Shown: positions 35,101 to 43,396, numbered from the stretch's first letter. The stretch is DNA of 64,000 nt from Notamacropus eugenii (GCF_028372415.1 NC_092875.1:53198271-53262270); one strand, 5' to 3'. Numbers and translations are program-made. Notes: generated from the sequence alone by a model not told the origin.

Positions 35101-37161
35101 ATTTGAATTCAGGTCTCCCTGACTCCAAATCCATTGTTCTAGCCAATGTACCTATTAAAGGACTTACTCTATAAGTGACCTTCCCAGTGTCATACTGGGC
35201 AGTACATAGAAGCCAGGTCTTTCTGGCTCCCAGGCCATCTCTCTTCACCATGCTTTCTCTCATTGAAGAGGACTGAATTAATTGAATTGGAGAAGATAGA
35301 AAAGAACTGGTCAGAGAAGGAGGAAGAATGTAATGTAATGGATAATGTAATGGCATAAGGCTGAGAAAAGGAGAGAGTTTTAAGGAGGAGAATGTAGCCA
35401 TTTGTGCTGACTGAGAGGTTAAGAACAAAGGTAAATGAGAAAAAAGATGGATTTAAGAGGAGTTAGAAGCACCATGGAGGGAAATGTTTCAGGGAGGGGG
35501 TAAGGATGGAAGCCAGATTGCAAGGGGCCACAAAGTAAGTGAGGAAGTTGTGGGCAGATGGACACACTGGATGTAGATAACTAAGAAGGTTGGCTAGGAA
35601 AGGAAAGAGAAAAATAACATGGTAACTAGCACATGGGGCAGTATCCAGATAGTGGGAAGGGTTGATTTTAAGGGGGAGGGCAATGATCAAAGCATGTCTG
35701 AAGGCAGAGGTCAGGGGAGAGAAACAACTGGAGAGGGAGAAGGTTCAAAGGATGTCGACAAAGTTGTTTAGAGAAAGAGGACTAGACCTGGAGCCAAAAG
35801 TGGGTTCAGATACCAGTCCTACACGTAGGAGCCTGATTTTAGGCAAGTCATTCTGGGCCTCAGTTTCCTTGTTAGTAAAATTGGATAATAAAGTTCATGC
35901 CTCCCACCTTTTAAGGCTGTTGTGAGGTAAGCATCTGATACAGATATGGGTGCCAACAGTAACAACGGTAATAGCAACAATGTGAGTTTCCAAAGGAACC
36001 AAGGAGGGATAAGATTGAGAGGAGAGGTGCATGAGGTATCCTTGGATCCCGTGAGCTGAAGGAAAGGGGAAGATATGGCTCTAAAAGGATACTCTGCAGC
36101 TAGTGGAGAGAGTTCTTGGCATGGGCTTCTCATGTCCTCTTTTGAGCTAACTTCCTCTCTCATCATTCTTCCTGAGACTTGCTAAAACATAACAACAAAA
36201 TGATCAGAGTAGTAACGAGGCATTGTAGTACAGTGGGGATAAGATCTCTCTCTCTCCTTCTCTCACTCTCTCTCCCTCTCCTTTCTCCTCTCTCTCCTCT
36301 GTCTGTTTCTCAAGAGAGAGATCTATAAGTAGATCTTTATATGTAGATAGATGGTGCTCTTTCTCTCTTTATGTATATATATATGTGTGTGTGTATACAC
36401 ACAGGACACACACATATATCCCTTTGTCTCTCTACATACATGTATATATGTATGTATGTGTGTATGTGTGTTTAAAACTTCGTAAACCTTAAGGTTGACA
36501 TTTAAATGTTAACTGTTAATAATGGCAATAATTACCAATTGGTAACTTGTCAAAAGATTAGACTTTAACAAAATTTGGTTTTTATAATTGTTTTTACACT
36601 AAATTGGTGTTACTTCCTAAGGTCTTTTAGTTCAGAGATCAGAGAACAGAGCTGGAAGAGACCTTAGAGATCACCTAAGACCCAGTTTATAGATAGTGAC
36701 TTTGAGATTCAGAGAGGTTAAGTCACTTCCTCAAGGTTACACAGATAGTAAGTAACTTAGCAGGAGGTTCAAATCTTGGTTTTCTGAACCCATAGCCAAT
36801 GCATTTTGTCACTTTCCAGACTACCTGTGTTTCATTTGCATGGATGACCCCCATATTGGGGTTCAAGATAAAGTGACAATGGGGTATTAGGAAAATCCCC
36901 CACTCTTACCAGGTTGTTCTCACTGTGTATAGAGTGCTTCCTGAGAAGGTTGGTGTGGTACTTATAGGTAAACGGGCCTAACTTGCGAACAGGCTACTGT
37001 CTTTTTTTTTCTCTAGGCTAGAGGGGGAGATAGAGGGGAGGATGGAGATGTCTTATCTTTTCTTTGTTTTCCAGCTGTTTGCTGCACTCATCAGTGGATT
37101 CCTCACCAGGCAGTCACCACTTCCAGATTACCACATCTTGGACTCAAGCACGTTTTCCTAG
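17265..37161 (+). CDS. Divergent tetraspanin, seven coding exons, 239 residues
   Basis: Tetraspanins are four-pass membrane proteins that organise partner proteins at the plasma membrane or endosomes. Exons 17265-17318, 21505-21696, 27979-28053, 31658-31753, 32156-32287, 34419-34502 and 37075-37161 all join in phase 0 without stops. TM1 spans about residues 10-32, a short outer loop 33-48, TM2 49-71, TM3 81-101 with Glu94, a large outer loop 102-195, and TM4 196-221 with Glu211. The loop holds CCG (142-144), YTDW (148-151), CC (163-164), C170 and GC (184-185), six cysteines in the CD63/TSPAN3-like order, and N-glycosylation sequons at N124, N169 and N175. The tail ends in YHIL (230-233), a YxxPhi sorting motif. 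The 75-, 96- and 84-bp exons are classic tetraspanin sizes. The family is certain; I cannot match it to a named member. The TM2-TM3 loop lacks the usual Cys/Gly motif. Confidence 0.93.
18117..18222 (+). repeat. AGAC/AG microsatellite
   Basis: Mixed agac, agag and acag units over about 105 bp in intron 1. It creates long spurious frames on both strands (17987-18307). Confidence 0.95.
18545..18905 (+). repeat. L1 3' end fragment
   Basis: Matches the segment 56230-56580 at the end of the L1 there: 'cttctcagcaatgc', 'ggaaaatgctatccgcatcc', 'cttggggag', then 'aaaatttggaacccaaaatg' and an AT-rich tail. Only the 3'UTR is present. Confidence 0.8.
19600..20290 (+). repeat. L2 LINE fragments, sense
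   Basis: Phrases typical of the L2 3' coding end are recognisable ('cttcaatgtctccctattgcc', 'tctacaatatgactacaacc', 'cctgtgcctggaataagctcc'). 19780-19960 interrupts it with other repeat sequence. Confidence 0.75.
20303..20800 (+). repeat. Unassigned dispersed repeat, long copy
   Basis: This starts 'caataagcatttattaaaca' and passes 'cagttccagg'-like middle phrases, 'gtgcacagcttgggcaaagg' and 'ggagccagtttctaaaaggc' to 'aatgggaaatcctgaagctt'. The order of phrases is repeated at 25500-26280 and, in part, at 63300-64000, so it is one family. Confidence 0.6.
21175..21478 (+). repeat. L2 3' end abutting exon 2
   Basis: Ends with 'gactgggagctctttcaagg', 'ccccagcacttaatcc' and 'taataaatgttcattgactg', the canonical L2 terminus, 27 bases before the tetraspanin exon 2 acceptor boundary. 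Confidence 0.85.
21505..21696 (+). CDS. Tetraspanin coding exon 2
   Basis: Encodes residues 19-82. It completes TM1 (GAAAAMAWAGVSAL), gives the short outer loop RTHWSYQDFCDNPF and TM2 (VLGCLVVATAPLLLLTGGLA), and ends WQGL at the start of TM3. The acceptor is TTATGTTTCAG and the donor GTGAGT. Its 192 bp is near the usual size of this tetraspanin exon. A short frame starting at 21487 runs through it. Confidence 0.92.
22262..22486 (+). repeat. MIR-derived SINE of marsupial type, sense
   Basis: Core 'gtgtgaccctgggaaagtca' followed by the lineage-typical tail 'ggagaaggaaatggcaaacc', 'gaagagtcagatgcaactga' and 'acagcaacaa'. Confidence 0.88.
22490..23520 (-). repeat. Antisense L1 3' fragment interrupted by an LTR
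   Basis: 22600-22700 and 23400-23520 both read as the C-terminal end of L1 ORF2 in antisense (compare 'ttccaaattgttttccagaa' with the inverse of 55880-55905). The two parts are separated by the LTR fossil at about 22700-23254. Confidence 0.6.
22700..23254 (+). mobile_element. Solo LTR fossil, family A (endogenous retrovirus kin)
   Basis: A roughly 550-bp block with the parts of an LTR: TG-type start, TATATAAGC box near 23128, AATAAA near 23203, and a CA end. No internal genes are attached. A copy of the same family lies inverted at about 42276-43040. It sits inside an antisense L1 fragment and so is younger than that fragment. It is a broken remnant; family name not determined. Confidence 0.65.
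23715..24030 (+). repeat. MIR with nested hAT relic (about 23859-23978)
   Basis: Sense MIR halves at 23715-23858 and 23979-24030 flank a block with 'tttggattcagtcaaag' and 'ctacatgtggcctcaagg' ending 'tccccacccctg'. This is the same element as the complete MITE at 43277-43388, with a decayed left end. A short GGACTA/GACTA repeat flanks it. Confidence 0.65.
24377..25163 (-). repeat. Antisense SINE split by an LTR-like insertion
   Basis: The SINE reads 24377-24515 up to 'gaaaactgaggcaa' and resumes near 25050 with 'gcaaatggggtaaagtgact', ending about 25163. The joint shares GCAA. The LTR-like element lies between. Confidence 0.75.
24516..25049 (-). mobile_element. LTR-like fossil inserted in a SINE
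   Basis: About 530 bp with no open frame. On the minus strand it begins TGTAATGACAG and contains a TATATGTA-type box and a downstream ATTAAA, which suggests a solo LTR. Its nesting inside an MIR-derived SINE makes it younger than that SINE. The family is not recognised and no internal genes are present. Confidence 0.5.
25164..25335 (-). repeat. MIR-derived SINE, antisense
   Basis: Runs 'cagatgagaaaactgaggca', 'gtcacacagctagtaagtat' to 'tatccactgtgctacctaga'. It directly follows the split SINE. Confidence 0.88.
25500..26280 (+). repeat. Unassigned dispersed repeat with TG/AG microsatellite
   Basis: Same phrase order as 20303-20800 ('cctgaaggagcttacattg', 'ggcatgatcaatagcat', 'gtgaaggactttaaatgaca', 'ggtaatagggagccactgg'). 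A compound microsatellite, TG (25957-25990) then AG (25991-26126), has expanded inside it. The 121-codon minus frame here (25913-26278) is microsatellite-driven. Confidence 0.7.
26350..26960 (-). mobile_element. LTR-like fossil, antisense
   Basis: On the minus strand the block ends with 'gctaataaattggtcatgct' and a GTTACAATACA terminus after a GCACTTTGTGCC stretch, as at the R/U5 end of an LTR. No internal genes. Family unknown; likely an old solo LTR. Confidence 0.45.
27979..28053 (+). CDS. Tetraspanin coding exon 3
   Basis: 75 bp encoding residues 83-107 (FLYGVMVLLCMEASSAVLAH, then TSSCQ), which is TM3 with the conserved glutamate. The acceptor is TTCCCTCTCAG and the donor GTAAGT. 75 bp is the standard length of the TM3 exon in many tetraspanins. 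Confidence 0.92.
28118..28362 (+). repeat. MIR-derived SINE of marsupial type, full length
   Basis: From 'cacagtggatagaggcacca' through 'gtgtgaccctgggcaagcca' to the tail 'gaagaatcagacacaacc' and 'aaatgactgaacgataac'. Confidence 0.9.
30240..30445 (+). repeat. CR1/L3 3' end fragment
   Basis: 'caagaaaaacttcttaacac', 'gtccacaagtggaacagagtg' and 'ccaccactgaagagcttcca' are the terminal coding phrases of CR1/L3-type LINEs. Confidence 0.7.
31180..31560 (+). repeat. CR1/L3 ORF2 3' fragment
   Basis: 'cagagctgtgacacaacagt', 'ttttgtactctgcccagctc' and 'gccacattttaggaaagaca' match the post-RT region of CR1/L3. It ends about 100 bp before exon 4. Confidence 0.75.
31658..31753 (+). CDS. Tetraspanin coding exon 4
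   Basis: 96 bp, residues 108-139 (RDWETHMLDNLLHQYGNQSD, then PKTKAVDQLQEE): the helical first part of the large outer loop, with a sequon at N124. The acceptor is TTTTTTCATTGTCAG and the donor GTGAGC. The usual Trp before the CCG exon is Val133 here. Confidence 0.92.
31754..32155 (+). other. Tetraspanin intron 4
   Basis: A 402-bp intron with a short GT-rich run (about 31995-32015) and 'gcatgcatgcatg' near 32025. No interspersed repeat is recognised. Confidence 0.7.
32156..32287 (+). CDS. Tetraspanin coding exon 5 (CCG exon)
   Basis: 132 bp, residues 140-183. It begins LQCCGLHSYTDW, the family signature, and continues with SCC (162-164) and ILNCTG, with sequons at N169 and N175. The acceptor is GTCTCTCCCAG and the donor GTAACT. 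The variable region between the cysteines is short, as in CD63-like members. Confidence 0.95.
33505..33611 (-). mobile_element. hAT (Charlie-like) relic
   Basis: Shares 'taatgttaatttgtggtttt' with 1955-2110 and ends in 'gagtttaatatcactg', which on the minus strand is CAGTGATATTAAACTC, a typical hAT end. The other end is lost. Confidence 0.6.
33612..34065 (-). mobile_element. Solo LTR fossil, antisense
   Basis: On the minus strand a TCTATATAAATC box near 33765, an AATAAATAAAC signal near 33685 and a terminal part ending in CATCCCACA give an LTR layout of about 450 bp. It lies against the hAT relic and has no internal genes. Family not named. Confidence 0.6.
34235..34350. repeat. AT-rich palindromic tract
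   Basis: Runs of tatat/atata with several inverted repeats, about 70 bp upstream of the exon 6 acceptor. Confidence 0.8.
34419..34502 (+). CDS. Tetraspanin coding exon 6
   Basis: 84 bp, residues 184-211: GCLPKLEQLRKV closes the large loop, then TM4 begins (VLDYVFWCCVGALLLE). The acceptor is CTATTTGATTAG, rather weak, and the donor GTGAGT. 84 bp is the standard length of this exon in tetraspanins. Cys203/204 may be palmitoylated. Confidence 0.92.
34503..37074 (+). other. Tetraspanin intron 6: contents
   Basis: A short CA run (34661-34673), a dispersed repeat/MIR mix (34790-35260), an unassigned purine-rich stretch (35270-35760), MIR (35770-35940), a mixed CT, AT/GT microsatellite (36245-36475) and an antisense MIR (36640-36810). 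No other exon was seen. Confidence 0.55.
36245..36475. repeat. Compound microsatellite (CT, TATG, GT)
   Basis: TCTC-rich runs to 36310, then 'tatatatatgtgtgtgtg', 'cacacacata' and 'tgtatgtatgtgtg' stretches. Confidence 0.9.
37075..37161 (+). CDS. Tetraspanin coding exon 7 (terminal)
   Basis: Residues 212-239 and the TAG stop: LFAALISGFLT ends TM4, then RQSPLPDYHILDSSTFS is the cytoplasmic tail. The acceptor is CTTTGTTTTCCAG. YHIL fits the YxxPhi endocytic/lysosomal sorting consensus, as GYEVM does in CD63. A longer overlapping frame starting at 37064 is out of phase and is not the gene. Confidence 0.9.
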   Translation: MFAALISGFLTRQSPLPDYHILDSSTFS

Positions 37162-37612
37162 AAGGAAGTTTTCCCATGGAAATAGGGGAGACTACTATTG
37201 CTTCATGGGCACAACTCAGGATGAGCAATGGAGCCCGAGTCCTCTATCATATCTGTTTAGGCCCATTCAGGACTTTAGGAAAGTTGGTGATGTTTTTCTG
37301 GCCAAACTGGTGTACCCCCTCTTCAAGACAGCCCCCACTGGGCAACTGGGGAGAGTTGGCTTTCTCTGGACCTTGGGTAGGGGATGGTAGAAAGATAAGC
37401 CAGTAGGATGTGCAGTTGAGTTCTCCCTGTTTAGAAGAGAGGTTCATTCAATGTCCAACCCAACAGATGGACTTCCCCTATCTAATCTTCTCAACTTTTC
37501 GACCTTCCCACTCCTTCTTGCTCTCACTCCTTCCCTTTCCTGTGTTCCTGGTTACTCCCTCCACCTGCTCCTTTTATGCTAAAACCCAATAAAGCAAGTT
37601 TATACCAAATTA
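37162..37612 (+). promoter_or_regulatory. Tetraspanin 3'UTR and polyadenylation signal
   Basis: About 450 bp of non-repeat sequence follow the stop. AATAAA at 37588-37593 is the first canonical signal; cleavage is expected some 15-25 bases later. Confidence 0.65.
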
Positions 37613-40180
37613 AACAAGTTTAGCAATATATAACGAGTTTATACCAAGTTGCTAATAATTCCCACGTATCCAGTATAGTCTAAGAACCCTGAATTCAAGC
37701 TCCTGGTGCTGTCTGGCTATAGTCCTCAGGCTCTGAATACATAGCAGAGTAGTTCAATGAACAAATAGACCAGAATGGTTTGCTCAGTCATGGGTTCTTA
37801 AAAGTGAGTTCCAATCCTATAAAGTTTAAGGAAGATGCGTTTCTTACAGAGAAAGAAACTTCCAGTATGGGAGGTAGGGTGGTACTGTGAAACTGACAGA
37901 AGAAAATCTGAAGATCTTAGAAGCACTCTGACACTGTATTCTCATAATATAATCATTGCAGGACCCAGATGGAGGTCAAAGAGCAGTTGGTAGCAGAATT
38001 ATGCTAGCTGTGTTGAAGGAAGAGGATGACAAGATCCGAGCCAAGAAATGGAAGCCAAAATGAAAGAAAATGGAAAAGAAGATAATGATTTGGGTAAATC
38101 TGAAAGAAAAAAAAGAGGCAGTGAACTTAGACCCCCAGGTGGTCTTGGCAGGCAAAGACATGATTAATGCTATAAAGAGTAGAAGGCTGATGCTGTCCAG
38201 GCCAAGCAGAGAGAAAATCAGGTGAGGCAGATAAGAGTGAAATTAGAGAAGACACTAAGAGGAGAAAATTGTCTTAAGAGTCATGAAGACCTGGGTTTGA
38301 ATCCTGTCTCAGACCCTGCCCATGTGACCCTGGACAAGTCATTTACCCTCCTTCCTGGGCCTCAGTTTTCTCATTGGTAAAATGAGGAGGTTGGACCTAA
38401 TGACCTCTAATATCCCTGCTAGCTCTAAATCTATGATTCTATGATCCTACAACTTTTTAATTGTCTTTTCCTTGCTAATGGAAGTAAGTGAAGATATAGA
38501 GACCAGATACTAAACTATAGTGCATGGGAATCCTCTAAATGCTGACCTAAACTGAGTCAGAGGCTCCAGTGCAAAGAAGGAAGCAAAACTGAGCCTGTGG
38601 GTATTAAGAAGCAGGGCTTGTAGATGTAAGCTATTCCACTAATAAATGTAGGGGAACTGAGGCAGAGACTAAAGATGCTGAAAAGCCAGGGGATGATTGA
38701 TAAAGGAGCATTCTGAACTAGGGCCTGGGATTGAATTCAGCTTCTTCCACTTACTAGCTATGTAACCAAGGGGAAAGTCACTCAGTAATAATAATTGCTG
38801 ATTTTTATGAAGCGCTTTAAGATTTGCAAAGCACCATGCATAAGTTATCTCAGGGGAGCGAGGTAGCACGCTGGATAGATCATTACTGGCCTTGGAGTCA
38901 GGAAGACCTAAGTACAAATCTAGCCTCAGTCACTCAGTCGCAGTGTGATTTTAGTCACTAAACCACTTTTCAGCTTCAGTTTTCTCATCTCTAAAATGGG
39001 GATCGTGATAGCACCCACCTCCTGGGGCTGTTGTGAGGATCAAATGAGGTAATATTTTAAAACTCTTTGCAAACTTGGAATCAATTTACATTGATTTTAT
39101 TGTGGTGGTGGTGGTGGTGGTAGCAGCAATTCAATCTTTAGAGAAGCCCAGTGAGATAGGTATGATAGAGGTAATATTAGTACCATTTTATGGATGAGAA
39201 AACAGGCTTAGGAATGTTAAGTGACTCTTCAATAAAGTATAAGCTCCTTGAGGTTAAGGGCTGCCATTTTTGTCTTTGTATCTATAATGCCTAGCATGGT
39301 ACTTGGCACATAAAAGCACTTAATAAATGCTCCTTAATTGACTGATTGTGTATGGACACTCAGCTAATTAGAAACCAATCAACAGTTAAATTTCAAAGGA
39401 ATCTTGAACTGGAGGTGGGTTTCAAATTCAAGTCTTTCCTGACTACAGGCCCAGCATTATTTCTATGACATTACACGTACTGCCTCAACTGGGACGGGCT
39501 TTATTTTATCTGTAACATAAGAAGATTGAGCTATATGACCTTGATGCTTCCTTCCAGCCCTCAGGTCCCAAGAGCCAAAATGAAAGAGATACTATCACTG
39601 AAAGATTATCCAATAAAAGTTTAGACAGAAGAAGAAGAGAGGAGTAGTTGTGGCTGATGACTTCCTGCCAGAGGGAACTGAGATAGCTTTATCAGCAGGT
39701 TAGCCAAATCTCTCGGTGTTTTGGTTGTTTTCAGTCATGTCCAACTCTTCATGATCCATTTGGGATCTTCTTGGCAGAGATACTGGAGTGGTTCGCCATT
39801 TTCTTCTCCAGCTCATTTTACAGATGAGGAAACAAACATACAGGGTTAAATGACTTATTCAAGGTCACACCACTAATAAGCATCTGAAATTGTATATGAA
39901 CTCAGGTTGTGCTGACTCCAGGTCCAACTCTCTATCCTTTTGCACCATCTGTGAAACATATATTCAGGAAATGACTGAATTTTCTAAAATCTGTCATGCC
40001 AGATGACTGCCGCCCACTTGTGGTGATTCATAAAAGAGATGCTAAAAGACTGGAAATGTTGTTAATGATTACAGTGTTTTGGTCAAGAAAATAAATACCT
40101 TAGGAGCACTGGTGGTGTTTTCATCATTTCTGCCAAGCAAAGGCAAAGACTTCAGAAGAGAGAAGCAGCTTTCAGAAAGT
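37613..40180. repeat. Intergenic MIR, L2 and SINE copies
   Basis: MIR copies at 38270-38450 and 38855-39090 (sense), a GGT run (39101-39121), an L2 end (39225-39345), an MIR (39370-39570) and an antisense marsupial SINE (39716-39955). 37620-37970 and 37975-38260 (A/G-rich, lysine-like codons but no frame) are unassigned. Confidence 0.55.
39716..39955 (-). repeat. MIR-derived SINE of marsupial type, antisense
   Basis: 'ttcagtcatgtccaactctt', 'ctggagtggttcgccatttt' and 'aggtcacaccactaataagc' are the tail and core in antisense. Confidence 0.82.
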
Positions 40181-40560
40181 GAACAGCTGATGAAGATAAC
40201 ATTGATTTGGGAACTGTTGAATAAATGTGAAAACATGAATGTAATAGAATACTATGTGCCATAAGGAATGACTAATAGGCAGAATTCAGAAAAACATAGG
40301 AAGACTTGAATGAACTGATGAGACTGAAGTCAGCAGAAATGGAAGAACAATATACAAAATAACTACAATTTTATATATGTATATGTATTATATATACATA
40401 CATACGTAAAGGGAGCTAAACTCTTAAGTAAGTGTAGTGACCAATTTTTAATCCCAGAGAACTAGTAATTTGAACCTCTTCTCAACGGAAAGGTGGGAAT
40501 CTGCAGGGGAAGAATGTTGTATACGTTGTGAGAAGTAGTCACTATATTGGTTGGTTTTCT
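40181..40560 (+). repeat. L1 3' fragment
   Basis: 'gttgaataaatgtgaaaaca' and 'gtaatagaatactatgtgcc' align with 11756-11800 of the intact L1, followed by decayed 3'UTR. Confidence 0.65.
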
Positions 40561-40760
40561 TTATTGTTTAAGATGTTACCTTTCCTGATCCTCCCCCAGC
40601 TACTAATACCTTCCCCTCCCACTTCTCCCTAATGACCTTTTATTAATTTTGCATTGACTTATATGAGAACATGCTATTTCCTCTAGTAGACTGTAATCTC
40701 CTTGAAGATATGGCTCCGACTTTTGTCTTTGTATGCTGACTGCCTAATTGTACTCTCTTC
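40561..40760 (+). repeat. L2 3' end
   Basis: 'gacttatatgagaacatgct' to 'agactgtaatctccttgaag' is an L2-like terminus. Confidence 0.5.
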
Positions 40761-40974
40761 CTTCCTGCCCAAAGCAGAGCAGCTAAAAATTTTTTGACTT
40801 GTATTAAATTCATCCTTCTGAAGATAAAGGAACAAATAAGAAGGACTTCTATTCTGAATCTGATTTGCAATAACAAAAAGGAGGTGGTTGATTGAGTGGA
40901 AAGGATAGGAACTATGAGAGGAAGTGCCCAATCTATTTGAGAATTTAGGAGAGAAAAGGGAAGGAAATCCAGAT

Positions 40975-41770
40975 ATATTCTGACCTGTACTCTAAATTTT
41001 GGCTGAGCAGATTTCAAAGGTTTAAGAGGCAATACAAGTAGACTCTTGTGGACTAAAATTTTACAAAGAAAGTTAGCCCCACAGAATGGCGAAAGATATC
41101 AAGAATGAAATTCAAAAGAAAAATAATTTAGATGAGGAAAAGAGGAAGTCAGTTAAAGAGAATGAAGTTAATGATGTAAGGAACTCATCAACCAACTTAA
41201 ACTTATAAAAGACATTCACAGAAGATGGAAATGAGAGCAGGTAAGTGAGGAGGAATACAAAAGCATTGTATTGGTCTCATAGGAATGTCAGAAGAACTGA
41301 CAGAAATTCTTATTTCTTATTTTGCTTCTCTTTTCTCTGTCAAGAAGTATGACCTTTGGACTAGAAAAGGCAAACATAGCTAATAGGGATTTCATATCCA
41401 GGACAAGTAAGGAGGTAATTGTAAAAAAAAAAAAAAAATCACCTTGCTGCTTTTGATGAATTCAAGTCACTGGGCCTAGATAAATTACTTGTGAGTACTG
41501 AAACTGATCGTTGAACCACTTGTTAGTGCTGTTTTGAAAGATCATAGAAAATGGAAGACAAAGATGTTGATGGATTGGGGAGGAGGGGACAGATGTTATG
41601 CCAGTTTTTAAAAGGAAGAAGTGGGATCTTCAAAGTAGATGCCAGGAAGCTTGGCTTCTTTTTATGGCAGAATTCAAGAAACTATTGTTATGGTAAAGTA
41701 TATAAAATTATAGTGAATATCTTTTCACTATATATGTTTATATTTCATATAAGGTATTTAGCATGAAATA
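40975..41770 (+). repeat. CR1/L3 LINE, region before and into RT
   Basis: 'gaattcaagtcactgggcct', 'agataaattacttgtgagta' and 'gaaagatcatagaaaatgg' follow the CR1/L3 text leading into the RT domain. An A-run of 16 (41422-41437) has expanded inside. Frames are broken throughout. Confidence 0.7.
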
Positions 41771-41774
41771 TAGA

Positions 41775-42100
41775 AAAACCGTCCCAGGAGTTTGCAGGTT
41801 AAGCAGTTTGGAAACCACCACAGCTTGCCAGTGCCCCAGCACCACAAGCCAGCCTTCTCCAGTCCTGCCTGTGCTGACATGGCCTAGAGTGAGCTACACT
41901 CCACTCTGAGCCCAATGCAACAGATCCTTCCCGTTGGCCTTCCAGATTGTCTTGGGCTGTAAATCCCTGTAAACCACTCTGTCATTTTGTGGTTTCTGCT
42001 GCTCTAGAATTTGTTTAGAATTATTTTTACAGGTATTTTGAGGGGTTTGCGGGAAGAGCTCAGGCAGGTCCCTGCTTCTACTCTGCCACCTTGGCTCCTG
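41775..42100 (-). repeat. L1/HAL1-type 5' end, antisense
   Basis: On the minus strand it begins CAGGAGCCAAGGTGGCAGAG, like the start of L1 5'UTRs with their CAAGATGGC (YY1-type) site, and continues through 'tctggaaggccaacggg'. It shares 'tgtcttgggctgta' and 'cactctgtcattttgtgg' (plus strand) with 53860-53910, so it is the same family as the element at 51475-53960. Confidence 0.65.
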
Positions 42101-43240
42101 TTACGGGAGTTGTTTGAGGGGAATGTATATCCTTCATATAATCCCAAGAACTCAAGAATTGGAAGGGATCCCTTTCCCCTGAAGGGCAATCCCCTCAACA
42201 AACATCCCACCCCTCAAAAGTGATCATCCAGCTTTCACTTGAAGGTCCCTAGTGAAGGGAACCCACTACTATTGAGGACTGGTAGTGGGGGGCATTACAG
42301 GAACCCAAAACTGGAATTCCCCGCATGGACTGTCTGGAGAAGAATTCACAGACTCAAGCATTGCTGAGGTCAAGGTAAAGATTTATTATGCTTTTCAGCA
42401 GGCAAGAGTTCTTAGGGAACCTGCAGCCTTAGAAGGGTACAGGTAAAATTTATATAGGATATTCCATAGTAAAGCATGTGCCAAGTGTGCTAATTAGGTG
42501 ATTCAGGGTAGGATTAGGGAGTGGTTAAGAAGTGGTTAGTTCTTAAAGGAACATGTACTTTTGGTATCTACTGCTCAGGTGTTTTACCCAGAGTTGATCA
42601 GGAAATAGCCTGAGAGGGGGTCTACGTGGTGGTTGTTTTTAGACCTGAAACATCACTAAGTCAACTAATGATCAGAGCTGACTGAGAAATAGCCAGGCTA
42701 CCCTCATCAATGTCTTGTTAGACAAGATAAACGTAAGGGAGTATAGGTATATCTAAATTTAGGATACGTATGATTGGTCAGTGAGTAGCAAATGTCTTTA
42801 TGACCCAGTGCACAGCCTGTTCAGCCAGTACACAGCTGGTTCAGACTAATAAGTTCTATAGGTGCAATTAGCTGCTGTATCAGGAAGGGGGATAACAGTT
42901 GTTGCCAGGGCAGGCTGTGTCCTTGGACTGGGGAGAAACTGCCTGGGATAGTGTTTTGAGGCTAGGGAGAAATGTGATTTTTAAAGACAAATGTGATTTT
43001 AGACTTGGAGTCCAAACACATACACCCAAGCACCCTGAAGCAGTTGATTCCACTTTTAGCCAGCTCCCATTGTCAGGAAGTCCTCTCGGTAACTTTCTTC
43101 TATTGCTCCTCGTTCTTTTCACTGGGGACCAAGCAGAACAAGTTGAATCCATCTTCCACATGAAGACAGCAATAATGTCTCTTCATGTCTTTTCCAAACT
43201 CTTTCCACTGATCCTCATATGGTGTAGTCAGTCTCCAGTC
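42101..43240 (-). repeat. Antisense CR1/L3 split by an LTR
   Basis: 42101-42275 ('gtgaagggaacccactacta') and 43041-43235 ('gattccacttttagccagct', 'ccactgatcctcatatgg') are adjacent parts of the CR1/L3 3' region in antisense, separated by the LTR fossil. Confidence 0.65.
42276..43040 (-). mobile_element. Solo LTR fossil, family A, antisense
   Basis: About 765 bp, inverted copy of the family at 22700-23254. Shared blocks include 'gtgcttgggtg', 'cctcaaaacactatccc' and the TATATAAAT and AATAAA regions (near 42455 and 42380). TG and CA ends are recognisable. No internal genes. It was inserted into an antisense CR1/L3 fragment. Confidence 0.7.
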
Positions 43241-43268
43241 TGCTACTAACCTTCAGGTCAATAAAAAG

Positions 43269-43396
43269 GTTTGGGGCAGGGGTGGGGAATCTGAGGCTTT
43301 TCTGTAAAATTTGGATTCAGTCAAAAGGCCACACATAAGGCTATAGAAGGTCAAATGTGGCCTCAAAGCTGTAGGTTTCCCTTCCCTGGTTTGGGG
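43269..43396. mobile_element. hAT MITE with perfect 8-bp target duplication
   Basis: The element at 43277-43388 (112 bp) has inverted ends CAGGGGTGGGGAA and, on the other strand, CAGGGAAGGGAAA. GTTTGGGG flanks it on both sides (43269-43276 and 43389-43396). The inner part has 'tttggattcagtcaaaagg' and 'tcaaatgtggcctcaaag', shared with 23859-23978. It is non-coding and would have been moved by a hAT transposase supplied elsewhere. Confidence 0.9.

Noticed and set aside
37975-38260. Lys/Glu-rich text suggesting a processed ribosomal or nuclear protein pseudogene
   Set aside because: No continuous frame, no A-tail and no match that I could name; A/G-rich composition alone explains it.
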